From Linepithema humile (Eukaryota > Arthropoda > Insecta > Hymenoptera > Formicidae): a stretch of 64,000 nucleotides of DNA. Shown piece by piece: positions 1 to 13,316 of the stretch. Below the pieces are notes generated by a model. That model was not told the origin of the DNA, made no database searches, and was given only the letters and a program-made list of their open reading frames with translations. The position numbers and the translations under genes were made by a program. Each line of letters begins with the position of its first letter. Position 1 is the stretch's first letter. The stretch covers positions 6,076,001 through 6,140,000 of the forward strand of contig NC_090131.1 in assembly GCF_040581485.1 (NCBI RefSeq), written 5' to 3'.

Positions 1-1558
1 GAAATGCTTTCACGAACTCGACTCGGTGAGTGGCTGTAGAAAGGTGTGAGAATTCGTAGGAAAGAGAGGACGGAGTTGCAGGAAAGGGAGAGACGGAGAG
101 CGCGGTAGCTCACGACGGTGCGGGGGTGGCAATTTGATTTTGCAACCTAGATAAAGAAAGCTTTCTTCCTCGTTATTGGTTACTACAAGTTCCAACCTCC
201 TCGCTCCTTAACTCGGAAGAATTTCTCGCTACGCGGTGGAACAGCCAAAGGAGTAGTTTCGCCAATGTGAAATTCTAATACGATAGACGTGCGCGCGCGC
301 GCAGCGTAAATTACCGGTACGGCACGAAGATGCGTGACCGCATAGTATAGATGCTCTCAGTGCTATCGAATGTTCGGCTAACGGTTGCCGTGAGATAGAT
401 AGCCTTGTGTCGGAACGACCCGTATACAAAATATCGAAAGCTCAATGTCACGAATGAACCCAACGGACATTGAAACCAGTAACACTGAAGATGTTATATA
501 TTATACAAAGAAAAATATTGTATACACGAAATCTTACGTGACGTTTATCTAAAAAGCTGAATATTTTGACATGGAAATTTCCAGGAACAGTCTTTTCCTT
601 TCTTTTTTTCCCTCCCAAGTGTCAGCGAAATAAAACTCATGCGATACGTCCAACTCGAATTCGCTGAAATAAGAATTCGCGGTCGTCAACATAACGGATG
701 CTCGGCCAGGCATCATCGTTGCCGCCTTGCTGCATGGATCGAGGACGTGAGATCGAGGAAGAAAGTCCCCAGACTCCCGCCAGAAGTGCCGATGGAGTCG
801 GCCGACCCAAAAACAAAGCCGTAACTCGATAGAGACGCCATCCCGCCGTCAAGAAACTAGGGATGACAAGAATAGGGTGACTCACGAGGCCGCCGTCACC
901 GATTCTCGTTCTCATCTCTCTCCCCTATTCACGTCCGCGCGGCGTTCCTGCACCCCGCGCAAAGATCTGCTCGACAACGACGACGATCGTCTTCCAGGCG
1001 GCCACGAACTGTCCAACTGTCCAAGTGCCCATTTTCGCGCCGGTTGGCACTTCCATCTCTCTCCCTATCGCGAATAATATCTCTCCGGAATACACCGACA
1101 GGCACGTCTCACGGCCGAGTCCTGACAAATATGTATCGCGGTCCCCCGCATCATTCCGGTTCACCCCGTCGAAGAACGTGCCGCACATATCTCGACGGAT
1201 CTCTTCCGAAGAATGGGGATCTCCCCAGCTTCGATCGCCCTTGTTTTATACGTAATTACGCGGAAAGATCACTCCCTTGACATTATTTGAATGCGTGGAG
1301 TCGGTGGATTCAATTATGATACACAGTTATATTGCGGAATTGTGGCAAAAACATCACGATTCACTCGTCCTAATAGAAAAATATACTCCGAGACATTTGT
1401 TTCTCACACGACTTCTTTTGAAAGGATCATGATTATACCAAAGACGGAATAAACGGAAGAGGATTAAAACGGGCTGATAGAGAAAAATATTATTATGTCT
1501 TCGACTGTGAGCGTCGGGCATACGGATTCCGGCGGGGGGAAATACACGTCGCCGGGAA

Positions 1559-1735
1559 ATTAATTTTCTTAATGGCGTGTGCGTGATTTCGTTTTCATTT
1601 ATTAATTTTCTTAATGGCATAATCCTCAATTTACACCCGATTGCTATCGTTTTTCCGGGATCAATTCACCAGGATGGATGGGGAACGCACATTCTTTTTA
1701 ACGAGGCGGATGTAAAAAATTAATTTTCTTAATGC
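1559..1735 (+). repeat. Three copies of an AT-rich 17-18 bp word
   Basis: The word ATTAATTTTCTTAATGGC occurs at 1559-1576 and 1601-1618. The same word lacking one G occurs at 1719-1735. The sequence between copies is unrelated, so this is not a plain tandem array. The TTAAT/ATTAA cores resemble homeodomain-type binding sites, but that is inference. Confidence 0.6.
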
Positions 1736-2974
1736 AACACGAAATGGAGTGAGTGCCGAGATTGCGAAATAATTAGTGTTTCCTCGGTTAGCGTCCAGGA
1801 AACCTTGAAGAAAATTCTTCCGTTATTAAGGCCCGACTGTAAGCTTCGTAGCGATTGCCCGCTGGAATATTATATTATACTGCGTAGTACTTTCGCGTGC
1901 GTTGTATGTAAAATCATGAGACTTTTATGATAATTGTAACGCTCTAGTTTAAAACCGCTCGAGAAAAATCAACTCTGAAATTGGTATTAACCAGATAATA
2001 TTCGTCGCGCGCACTGCGCGGAACAATAGTAAATTTTTCTATATTTTACAATTTTTATTTTCAATTTTGATATTAAATATTTTATCACAATATTGATTTT
2101 TATTGGTTTTATTTATCAAACGTCAATTATGCTCGATCGCAAAGATATTAATTTGCAAAGTTTTACTCGTTGAATAATTTGTAATGTGTAAAAATATTCT
2201 TATGCATTAATTGTAATTGATATTTATTGAAATAGTATCGATAATTAGAAATAAATGAAGCGGTAAATATAGCATTATTCGATACTTTCTTAACAATTTG
2301 AGACTCCGGTTCTCTATATTACACCAGTATAAGAAGCAAATGTTCGGAAGTTTCTTCAGGGTCGAAAGTCGTGTTTTACATTCCGGTACCATTAAGAAAA
2401 TGAAATTTGCAATTCAGATAGACAAGATACTTCTTGCATCTGCATTGACGTCGCTGACTTTTTCAGGAAGAAAATTGGAACTTGTTCTGTAACGCATTGC
2501 ATGCATCGTCAAAAGTCGGACTATTATTCAGTAATTATTCTCACTGAATTTATAAAAAAGAGAAAAGAAATCACTATTATCTATAGTTTTAGCGCAAGAC
2601 TTTCGTCTTTCTTGACGAATTGGCGATAAGTGCCTTCTCCGTATTAACGTTTTCGAATATCTGCCATCAAACTCTTATCCTATATTTATTATATTTTCTT
2701 TTTTTTACCAGATTATTTTGGGAGGATCAATCAGGATTAGGAGTCTCGTCAACGAGGAGCAGTAAGTCTTCGGAAAACAAAGAGTGGGGTGAGAGCAGCG
2801 GTGGCGGCTAAGAGAAACGGCGTCTCCCTCCGGCAATCTCGTGTCGCGACGTCGTAACTGCCTCGGACGTCCTATAGGTACGTAACCGTTTCGGAATCTG
2901 GGGAAGTCGCTCGGCGGTACGGGTGAGAGAAGGGTGATGGTTGGCACGGAGTACGGATACAGCGTAAATTGTTA

Positions 2975-2990
2975 AGGCGAGGCCTCGCCT
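2975..2990. repeat. Perfect 16-bp GC-rich palindrome
   Basis: AGGCGAGGCCTCGCCT equals its own reverse complement. It has no spacer and sits in otherwise mixed sequence. A related 18-bp palindrome with the same GGCGAGG core lies at 27010-27027. Confidence 0.8.
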
Positions 2991-3637
2991 AGTTATAAAT
3001 TAGGAAAGAGGCAATCTCGCCCGGGTTGGATGTTTTCCCGCATTTTCCGCGCTCCCTCCGCGCGCCGCCTGCTCCCTCGCGCTGCTTCTTGTCTCTTTGT
3101 ACGAGGCTTTAGCACCGGTCATAAAAAAAGAAAAAAGCAAGCCGTCTCAGAAATCCACCTGAAATTAAGCCCCACCGTATGGTTCTTCCAAAAAAAAAAA
3201 AAAAAAATAAAAATAAAAGGAAGGAAAAGAATGGAAGGAGGTGGAGAAGAACGAAAGAACTCCGTGCCGGAAACTGTACGGCATCTTTCGGTGCGTCTCC
3301 CTTTCTTAATCATGGTTAGGCCACCGTCACTGTCTCCTGCGAGATTGTGTTGCGTTCGTGCGATAGCGTCGCGGCGAAGCGCGCCCTTTGTCATGGAAAG
3401 CGGTTTAGGGAAAAGCTCGATTTGCAGGAAGTCGGAGACGCGCGCCTTGTAACTAAGGACGTCTTCAAGATTCTATAAGAAAGTCCACAAAGACAAGTAA
3501 CTATAACAAATAGTTATACTTACCTAGCTGCTTATACAGCCATACATTCTTGTGTACGAAAGAACGCGAAATAATTTTCCTATGCAGATCTCATTTTCTG
3601 GGGTTTTTAAAATTAAAAAAAAATGGAATATTCTTCT

Positions 3638-3641
<4 letters not shown>

Positions 3642-3693
<52 letters not shown>
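3642..3693. repeat. (TA)n microsatellite
   Basis: An uninterrupted alternating AT run of about 52 bp in non-coding DNA. No function is implied. Confidence 0.97.
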
Positions 3694-3696
<3 letters not shown>

Positions 3697-6600
3697 AATT
3701 ATATGCAATAGAAATAGAATGCCACTGTTTCTATCGTTTAAAATGTAATCTGAAATTTTTCAAAGAACAATTCGGCTTTCATCGATGAGCAATGCATACG
3801 CATGCATTAACGCAGCAAAATTTGTTGAGCATATAATGGATAAGAAATATGATATTCATGAATTAAAAACGTGATTCGATTATACCGATTTTTTTTCTCT
3901 TTTTGCCTTAATTCTACTGGACTTTTTATTAGATTTTCGGGATATATTCCTGACATATATCTGGATTCGGCGCTTTTTTTCCCGAAACGGGTTTAAGCGC
4001 GGTATAGCGGGCGGATCATGCGAATATTCTATATCTCGTCGAACGTGCTCTTTGTTCGATTCGGATAATATGGGAGTGTCAGATTTCAATCTCTCGATAT
4101 GTGAGATACGGCGGGGCGTGCGGCTCCTTTTTAATATCTCTAATATTTCCAGTCAATATTCCCCATTTGTTCCCGATCCATCACTTGTCTGACGTGTAAC
4201 CGGATGCTCCCCCTATTCCCCTCCCCCCTCCGTCCCACCTTTTCCGAGTCAATCCGATATAGAGAACCGAGTTCGAATTTCCCACCGTAACGTTATCCCA
4301 CCGTAAGTTGAGTGCAGTGACAAATGTTTTCTTTCCAGATGGAAAATAACCAGTGCATTTCCTCACGCGTGTGTCGCAACCACGCGCGCCGTGTTCCATA
4401 TCCCTCTGTTATGGAAAAATAATTCCATTTCTCGTAATTTTCTACGGATCGCGGCGAAGTCCATTTTGATGATTTTTCGGTTTCCAAAATTCGTTATCAA
4501 CGCGAAACAATAGAGAAAGAGAGAGAGATCCTTTTTTCTTCTTTGAATACGCAAGCTTTCATTATACCAACGATACAATGTGTATTTTACATTAACTTAA
4601 TTAAACTGAAATTTACGTCATGTCAAAAATTATGAAAATACCGATTTTTTTACATTTGCGGGAAGAAATTTACGCTAAAAATTATCAATTGAGCGTTTGA
4701 TCGTGCGGACGGGAAGAAAAATTGTTTCCCCGAAAGCAAGCTTACACTCTCATTGTTCAGTTCGAATAGATCACGACGCGCAATCTTCGTCGAATCGCAT
4801 CTCTCGAGTGAGGATAATAAAAAAAAAAGTGGAAAAGTGTCGCGCAGTAACCGGTGCGGAGAGATCTCGATTCCATCCAGTGGTTACGCCCAGACCTGGT
4901 CAAGTTCGGCAGTGGGTTGGTCCGATTAGAATCAGCCAGAAGAGGCCCGAAACGAGCCTCTGGTTATCCGACTCACGCGCGCCGTTCTCCTCGCAAAAAC
5001 GGGACGTCCAGCGTCTCCGTTCACTGATCTGTACCTAGAATGTCCTTTTCCGGCTACGTGTCGACGAACGATGGTGGGCATCGACGGTTATCCGGTGGAA
5101 ATTCCGCCGTGAGAAGGTCGTGCACTGATCCACGAGAGGAACACGACTTCCTTTTGCGTTGGACATTGATTCGGAAAATTCTGCAATTCTGCTGTTCGAA
5201 ATCCTGCGCGAATAAAATTAAAAGGCCTTTTTGGCATGAGAAAGTAGCTATTTTGATTATTTCGGTGTAATTTTAGGGTAAAATCAAATTTTATTTGCGT
5301 TAAACAATTTGTGATATCAATTTTTACATCAAGTTAAATGCAAAATTTATTTTTTTTTTTTAATTAATCATATTGTTATTGTATATTTTATAAAATAATC
5401 GAAAAAAGCTCCTTTTTTAAACTCAAAGCTCCTTTTTAATAACGTAGCCTTCCATAAAAAAATATTTTTTCTACACTCTTCATTTTTTCTATACATAGAA
5501 TTATTATTTTCATAATCGCATAAAGTATGCTAACATTTATTATCGTCACAGGTTATATCATTTTTCATCCAATACATTTATTCTTCGATATATGCGTCTG
5601 TTGATCTAAAAACGTTGTACTGCCAACGCCTAATACAGAAAAATATATTTACTTGCTACGCTGCCCCTTCTCGGTGCAATATCTTAGGGATAGGAGACGG
5701 GAATACCAAACACAATTTATTTTCGGCGAAGCAGGGCGGCAATCGAAGGGCCAGCCTCTCAGCCGCGGCGTCGGCGGCACGGAACAAGGGCGCGGGCTAT
5801 TTCCTGCCGTCCCGATAATCGGCCTCGAGTGATTGGATATAGATTATAATGGAAGTTAGACTTAATGCCGGTGTACTCCACCCTGAAGCATTCGCGGCAA
5901 TATGCGATACCCGTAATCCTCGATCGCAGATTGAGAATACACCGCCCGCTAAAACGCACTCGATCGCTTCATCGTAAATATTACACGCGTGATCGCGCAT
6001 GAAAAATTAAGTAAAATAATTAATACATTTACAATAAATAAGAAAGTGTCTCTCAAAACCTAGGTAATTATCTCGTCGCGTGAAAATAAATCATTATGCA
6101 CAGTCAGGAGCAATGTCATATGAAAATTAATTATTATATGATAATCGTGTTAATTAATCTTTTAATTATGATACATACGAAAAAGCTTTCGAAATTACCG
6201 ACAAGTAAAACGGAAGTCCACTGCAATTATAATATTCTATTTTATTTATCATTTTCGTATTAATTAATACAAAATAACGATGGGAAAAAATAACAACGAG
6301 GAATTTTGATCAATTTTTTCTTCAAATTTTGCTTGTTACGGCAGATGCCTCAATTCTTGTCGTGTGCAATGATATATACTGCTATTATCATCCTAAGAAA
6401 CATGATAGCAATATGATTCGTCAGATCTTACATACTGTCAGGAAATACAGCACGAATCCTGTGAACTTCCTCTCGAATTACTTTGATTTCGGTGACTTTC
6501 GGGCCATTGACTTCCGTTCTGCCAGCGGCAGACAGAAGTGTTGGCTAAATTAGGCGTAACGACCGCGAAACACGCGCGCCGCGCCGCCGCCGCCGACGCG

Positions 6601-7473
6601 TGTATTTGTGTATTTGCAAAACTAATCCACTCCTGCGCGCTTGCCTTGGTGGGTACCGCGGGGCGTGCTCTGTTGAATCGTTTCAGCAGACGAAGCGAGC
6701 GAATGCAAGGAGTTTCCAATCTGGCCGCTGTCGTTTCCGGGAGAATTATGCGTTCCCTTGCTTAGAGGAAAGGTAATTAGTCCGGTCTGTTGAACATTAA
6801 TGCGATTATTTTACGTAAACGCCCTTTGTAGGAAGTTGTAATTGGATGAAACTCTGTTTTACGTTTGATTCGCAATCTTACCTCCCTTTGGATGTACGCA
6901 TTATACGACTTGCGCCGATTAAGTGTTCTTACGCTTCATATCGTAACGAAAGCGCCACGCGGCGGAATAATTACGACAAAATGCGACACGCAAAAAATTC
7001 ACGCGCCAAATTTGTGTGACGAAAAATATATTCCCGGCGCGTGAATCGCGCAGTTAAATTATATCGTCGAGCTTCTCCTTGAAGAGAAAATAATTTCATC
7101 CGCGGAGAAACGTTCAGTAGTATATAACAGCCGCAAGATTCACCGACGATTTAATGTGATAAAGATCGTTTAGTTGTAGCACGTGTGTAACTGGAAGGGT
7201 ACGGCGAAGCTCTTCAGAGATCGTCGGGAAGCGACGTAGGTGGGGCCAAAAGGGAGAATTCTTTGAAAGTCCTCGAAAGTAATAGGCTGCCTCTCGACCC
7301 GAAGTATCACGAATTAGATCTTGAGATAATGCCGCTTCAGCGTTAATGAATCCAAACTATTGAACTCCAATTACATCCTAAAATTGCTTAACTACGCTGA
7401 AATCCTGACGAGGAAATGAGAGATGAAGTAGTTACAGAGCGAGCGGGAGAAGTAGAGACGGAAAAGCGAACAT

Positions 7474-7474
<1 letters not shown>
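3694..7474. other. No supported gene
   Basis: Mixed AT-rich sequence with GC-richer patches near 4850-5160, 5690-5990 and 6500-6770. The open frames here (for example 4697-5038) lack family motifs, have codon content like the surrounding DNA, and do not join through splice sites. A short GCC/CGC-rich run lies near 6577-6597. Nothing else stands out. Confidence 0.6.

Positions 7475-7519
<45 letters not shown>
7475..7519. repeat. (GA)n microsatellite
   Basis: About 45 bp of alternating GA. Similar GA/CT runs recur near 13.3, 17.8, 24.8 and 48.9 kb, a common feature of insect non-coding DNA. Confidence 0.95.
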
Positions 7520-7520
<1 letters not shown>

Positions 7521-10500
7521 CTATGATAAAATTAACAAATTCAATATATGTTATCGCAGATTTGTTTCACTGTTATCGCTCATACATTGATACATGCTAA
7601 TCTTGCTTCGCGACAAAATAAAAGCGCATCCTCCCTAAGTACACGAAAAAGCGTACGGAAAATTGGATTCAACTAAGGCTGGCCACGATAGTGGGAGTAA
7701 TCACGGTTTTTGCCGATCCTTTTCTGTAACACAGGCTCGATCAGATTGGAACATCGCTATTCGGACCGAACACACGAACTCGCCCGTCGTAGAAGTTGTT
7801 CCGCCGACCGAGATTCGCCGGTGATAACCGCCGTTTCCTAGAAATGGCCGCTTATCTGACGATTTTTTCAGGGTTTTGCACCGCAATCGGCCGGAAGACC
7901 CTCGAGGCCGAAATTAAATGCTCGAAATCTGAATCTCATAGTCGAATCGGGTATAAGCTCAGCGTATCGTAAAGGGGACCGTAATTGAATCGCGCGGGAT
8001 TTAACAACATCGTGAATTTCGACTCCGAAATATGGATCATTGAAAAAAATACATCGGTCATAAAAATGTGAATTAATTGTAAAAAAAATTCAATTTTATA
8101 TGTGATCTTATACGTTGAGAAGCGCTATAGTTTTGCCTTTTTCTTTATAGCTATAAATATCGCATAACCATTGTCTTTCTCGCTATCCAAGTTTTAAACC
8201 TGACATGTGTTTACTTTGAAACTCGACCATCATCTCTATCGTATGCTGCTTTCCTCTTTCGGACGTTCTCACGCTTCCCTGGAGAATAATCCGTTCCTTT
8301 TATGAGAGCTCGTTCTCAGTTCTTCCGTGTGTTTTCTCTCCTCGCCTCTTTCGTTATCAAAACATCTCGGTGATCCAATCGTGAAATTTGCCAGTTCAGG
8401 CTCTTCCAGCCGCGCAATTTTTCGAACACCATTTTCGCCGCAAATAAATGAATATTTATGACTTGCGATTTATGCAAAATAAAATTACAGCTTAATAGAG
8501 GACCCCTCCGATACCGTCCGTGACGTTGTATTAAATCCGCGAAACGAAAAGCCTGTTTCCGCAGGAAAGCAGAAAGAGCGTCTCTTACTTAGAGCGAGGC
8601 GACGAGAAGAAAGGTAAGTCGCAAGGGTCGGGGGACGCGAGAGGGGGATAAGAGTGACAAGAGTAAGAAGAATAGCTCGCGACGACACAGTGGAGAGCAA
8701 ACCATAAAGATAGTAAAGAGCCGTGCACACCAATTCCACGATCTATCTAGGCGACACGAGACGAGAGACCTTTGAAAATCGCGTTGCGCCTTTTATCAAA
8801 CACACAGCACGGTTGCGCCTTTGCCGCGATTCGAGCAAGCTAAAGAAAACCGTCTCTGAAAGCTCCTCAAGAGAGGAACTTCGATGGATGACAACGATGG
8901 AGTCATCGTTTTGCAATGTCGCTTAAGAATTCCCAGCTGAGAAATTCCCGCTGTTTCGCCGATCGCGCGATCTTAAATGCTAATGAAACGTCTTTTCTCG
9001 ATTCTAACTAAATTTTATTTTAATAAAAACTTTAATTAATTAATTATCGTCAAAATAATTTATGCTAGAAATTTTCTACACTTAGTGAGCATTCTAGAAA
9101 TTGTTACTACAAATCAACTCTAAATTCGTTCACAAGAAGTAGTCAAATTTGCAACTAGGCAAACATTCTGCCTATTACGGTATAAAAAAATCCATTTGAC
9201 ACATAATATTAAAAAATACAGAGTTTGATGGATCGTCAAAGATATAATAAATACAAGTTTTTAAAGTCTTAAAAAGAATCCGTTTCAAGCCTTTTAATTA
9301 GAGTTTTTTGAAAAAATACAAACAAATTGCCTCTCAATCGGCACACCGAGCGCTAATGGGTTAAAGTGCACGGAATGTGCAGCGAGCATTGCAGCTTGTG
9401 TTCAGCGTGACTCTAGCCGGTGTTATTGACACACGGACCGCGTCGAGGGGGGGGGGGACGAGATCGTTTCGAAGATCCGCGTGAAACCGCGGTTAAATCC
9501 GACGTAAAAATAAAGACGCGTTTTACGACCCCAAGGGATCCGTGCGGGAAAGTAGAGCGTCCGAGGAGAGCGGCGAGGGACGGCGCAGCGGGATTTACAC
9601 GTGGATCCCTGCAAGGAAGAGAGATGCGTGGGGAGGAGGGATGAGTGAGGCGATAGAAGCGGAGCGAGAGCGAAAATACGCGAACGAAAAAAAAAAGAAG
9701 AACCGAGCGACAATGGGGTGAGACACGGCAGCTGCGGCGGAGGGACGGAGAGTGAATCTCACGACTGGCATTTATGTAGCCCGCGTCTGCACTTAACTCT
9801 CTATGAGCCAATGAAGTGGCTAAATCACTTTACGACGGACGTTTACAACGCTATCGACCCCTATTTATTTATTAGGTCTACCCTGTCTTTTCTCTGCTGT
9901 CTTCTCTCTCTCTCCCTTTCATTCTTTCTCGCGCGTCTCGTTTCCTCTTTTGACGGTGGAAAGTAACTTTCCTCCTTCTTCCCGACTTATAGCCCGGGAA
10001 AACAAATTTAATATGTGCCGTGGGGCGTAGCGCTTCATCCTCTCTCGCGCGCACTCGCGCGCGATATGGAAAATTTCATTGCGGAGTTGCGTCGACTGAA
10101 ATTGCATACCTGTCGGTTTAGATTTTATTGATGACGAAACCCGAAATGAGCGAAATTATCGACGGATGCCGCGTCAGACATGCGCGCAATCATGAGTTAA
10201 TTCACTCGAATGTGTTCCTTGCGCGAGTCAATTTGCGCGAAATGTGACACCGGAATATCCCGTCATCATCGAGAAAACGATACTCGAGTTTATTACATAA
10301 GACATTGAGCTCGGATAATATGATTTCTGTATATAAGCCGAGTCGTTAATGACGGGAAAAGCGATTGTGTTTACGTTTATGCATATAAAACGTTTCCTTG
10401 TGTGTCATTTTGCTACAAAGACCGCCTGTCTCATTGAAATCCTCTTCGCTTTCCCGCGGATAATTAAAGGGATAAAAATAGAGAAAGATACGCGCTATGT

Positions 10501-12859
10501 TGTTTACCGCGTCGATCAATTTCAAGCGGAATGGAGATTCGCTTAATTAATACATTCTCTAGTCGGGCTTTCGCGCTTAATAAAGAAAAAGAGAGGAAAA
10601 ACCGATGTTCCCGGAGAGATGAGGGGAGAGCGGAGGAGGGGAGTTTACCGAATTCATTACCATTCTGTTAATGCCATGCATATTTATAGTCTCAGACGTC
10701 TCTGCTGCGTCGTCGCCGGGACGGCTCGGTGACGTACGCAGATGTTCATTTACTCGGATTATCAAGAGCAGCGCATACAATGAATAAGTAGCGAGAGCTG
10801 TAATTTGCACGAAAAATCTCGGCAATATTTATTTTTATTTTCCGCGCAAATAGATCGTGCAGGCAACCTCATTAGCGCGCGGATGTTTCTAATTTTCACG
10901 TCGTGTAAAATGGATAGAAAATACCTAATACCTATTATTAGGCTGATTATTGAAAACTAACTGTTTCCGCTTCTGCATCGTTTATTTAAGAAAACTCAAA
11001 AATTATAATTTTTTAAAAATAGTATACAGCGCGCGATTTTTAGACGGAGAGCATTTGCACTATTTTAAATATTTTACATTCATTTTAAGTATTTTTACAT
11101 CTACTCTCATATAAATGCAGCTGTGCGGGCTGTCACGTGATTAAATTTACCACTGAAATATAAAATATTCCTTTTAAATTGGAACTCATTTTTCACTATA
11201 AAACATACAATATTTGATGGAATCTTTATGTGCACCTTTTGTTCAAATTGTTGTCATTGAAAATGGTATGAAGATCGATCTCCCGCCAGAGACACAGCTA
11301 GCGAAAGAAGAGATAGAAACTATCACAAGTGAAATTTGCGTCATATTCCTAAAGTAATAAAGTCGTCTCTCCACGAATGCGGAATATCGCCTTTACGACC
11401 TTTATACCTGACGCTTAAATCAGACTTAGCCAGACCCTTTGTGCGAATAGGAGGGATGCTGTAGAGAAGGGTTGTGCGCTCTATCGCCACCCTCGGACTA
11501 TCCGCCGTATGCTCGATTACATGTAAAGTTTTGTCATTTGAGGCTGGACCGTATTACACGGGTTCACGGAGCTTATTTTACGCAGGAGCGAATTCATATG
11601 GAAAGCTAATGAAACTTGCACATCGAGTCGACGATAGAGAGGGCTCTACCCTTTTATTCAAAAATATATCTACTGGTATTTTTAAAAAATTATACAAAGA
11701 CCTTAATATACTAATATTAAAAATCTTTCAATACAATATCAAAGATGCGGTTTATATTTAATTTTGAAAAAAGTTATGTTTATCGTGCAAGTTCGACAGT
11801 GATATTTTAAAATTCCGTTATTAATACGATAACGATCGAGTAACATTAATTTACACTTTTGGTTTTGCAGTATAGATATGAATATTAGTGATATAATCGT
11901 AAATTTTTTACTTTTTTTATCAATTAATTTTAATACACGTGTTAATTGTGTCATCGCATATACGTTTTAATGTTTGGAGATAAAACCATTTTGTATTTAG
12001 ATACATTTAAAAGCGTTCAGGTACATTTAACTTAAATATAGTCCCATTAACAGCGGAAGATGTGCGGAACACATACACAATTACGATTTAAATGAGCAGG
12101 CAGCTAAATTATTTAATCGTTCACGATATGCAATCCACCACAGTAATGAAAAACCATCCGAAATTTTCTTCATCGGAATTGTCTGGTCGCGTATAATTAA
12201 ATTGCCCATTCGCATTGGCATTTGTTACAATTGAATATTGAATTTTTCCATTAACAGCTAGCATTCTCGCGTAATTACGATTTAACAAGTCACTCCCTAG
12301 ACAGTGTACCACGCGAATTAATTATTAATTTACATAAAACAACGCTTTGCAATTTATCAAAATATCCCGACTATTCTTAAAAATAATCAGCAAAAAGAAA
12401 TGTACGTGCTGCATTTTTTATCGTACAATGCAGTCATAGAAAAACAATATATCGTTATTTATGTTTTCATATTTGTTCTAAATAGAAATTTTCGATATCT
12501 TTAGCTTTTAAAAAGAAATAACCAACGGACAGAAAATATTCCGCTGCGAGGGTATCTGGGTCGGAATTGACCGACGCGATTGCGGAACCAAATTTACTCG
12601 CGCGACCACCGCGTGGATTTTAATCCTTGAGTAAAATATCCTCGGCGGCTCGGAGGACCGTGCTACACACGTTCGAAACGTGGGCCAATAGAACGGCCGA
12701 TTCTTAACAGGAGTAGACAGATGGATTGAAGTGCGGAAGCTCTGTATTCAAGTACTCGCTGCGCGCGGTGAGAGCACCGTGAAGAACGAAGGTACTCGTG
12801 CGAGAAGGCCGGGAGAGAAGAGCGGGCGAGTGTAGAAGAGGAAGTGGAAGAGGAAGAAG

Positions 12860-12861
<2 letters not shown>
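7520..12861. other. No supported gene; one GC-rich, G-run-containing patch
   Basis: A GC-rich stretch at about 9400-9730 contains a run of ten or more G near 9450. Overlapping frames on both strands there (such as 9413-9811 on the minus strand) are low-complexity and arginine/serine/proline-rich. That is typical of CpG-rich DNA read in any frame. The rest is AT-rich with no recognisable elements. Confidence 0.6.

Positions 12862-12904
<43 letters not shown>
12862..12904. repeat. (TA)n microsatellite
   Basis: An alternating AT tract of about 42 bp, followed by a few imperfect ATATAG units to about 12918. It lies inside a purine-rich flank. Confidence 0.95.
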
Positions 12905-12910
<6 letters not shown>

Positions 12911-13278
12911 TATATAGAAGGAAGAAGAGTAAGGAAGAATGGGAAAGCAGGACGCTGCACTCAAAGTTGATGGCGTCAGCTGTTACGTACTGTTGTCGAC
13001 TTTAGGTCGAAGCCCCTACTGCACCCGCCTCTTCTCTCTTCCGGCTTGGGGAAAACGAGCGGCCGAGGTGTGCGCGACGAAAAGAATATAATATTAAATC
13101 TCACGACCCTCGGTACTCGACTCGGACGGATAATCCGCGGTTTGCGCGGCGCGGCGACTGTGCGAAAGAGCGGGGCCGCTTCTTTTCGTGAAAAGTTATC
13201 AGACTTTCCATTATACGTATCTTACGTCCGCGTTCACGCTCTAAGAGAAATCCCTCACTGCCCTCACTCTCCGGTCGT

Positions 13279-13280
<2 letters not shown>

Positions 13281-13316
<36 letters not shown>
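13281..13316. repeat. (CT)n microsatellite
   Basis: A pyrimidine dinucleotide run of about 36 bp, slightly interrupted at its 3' end. Confidence 0.92.

Larger units (their letters stand above)
1..3640. other. No supported gene; non-coding with GC-rich patches
   Basis: No reading frame here is long, has a recognisable motif, or chains to another through good splice sites in phase. A CpG-rich patch lies at about 640-1260. Three copies of a short AT-rich word lie at 1559, 1601 and 1719. A perfect 16-bp GC palindrome lies at 2975-2990, and an A-rich run at about 3190-3230. An acceptor-like pyrimidine tract ends near 2711 and a GTAAGT-like donor follows near 2760. The roughly 50-bp interval between them has no recognisable coding content, so I do not call an exon. 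Confidence 0.6.

Noticed and set aside
2712..2760. Candidate exon between an acceptor-like tract and a GTAAGT-like donor
   Set aside because: It is too short, has no recognisable peptide, and no neighbouring exon joins in phase.
3030..3452. 140-codon open frame, plus strand
   Set aside because: It depends on poly(A)-encoded lysines, both strands are open, and no motif was seen.
9413..9811. 132-codon open frame, minus strand
   Set aside because: It comes from GC-rich low-complexity DNA; Arg, Ser and Pro dominate and a parallel frame is also open.
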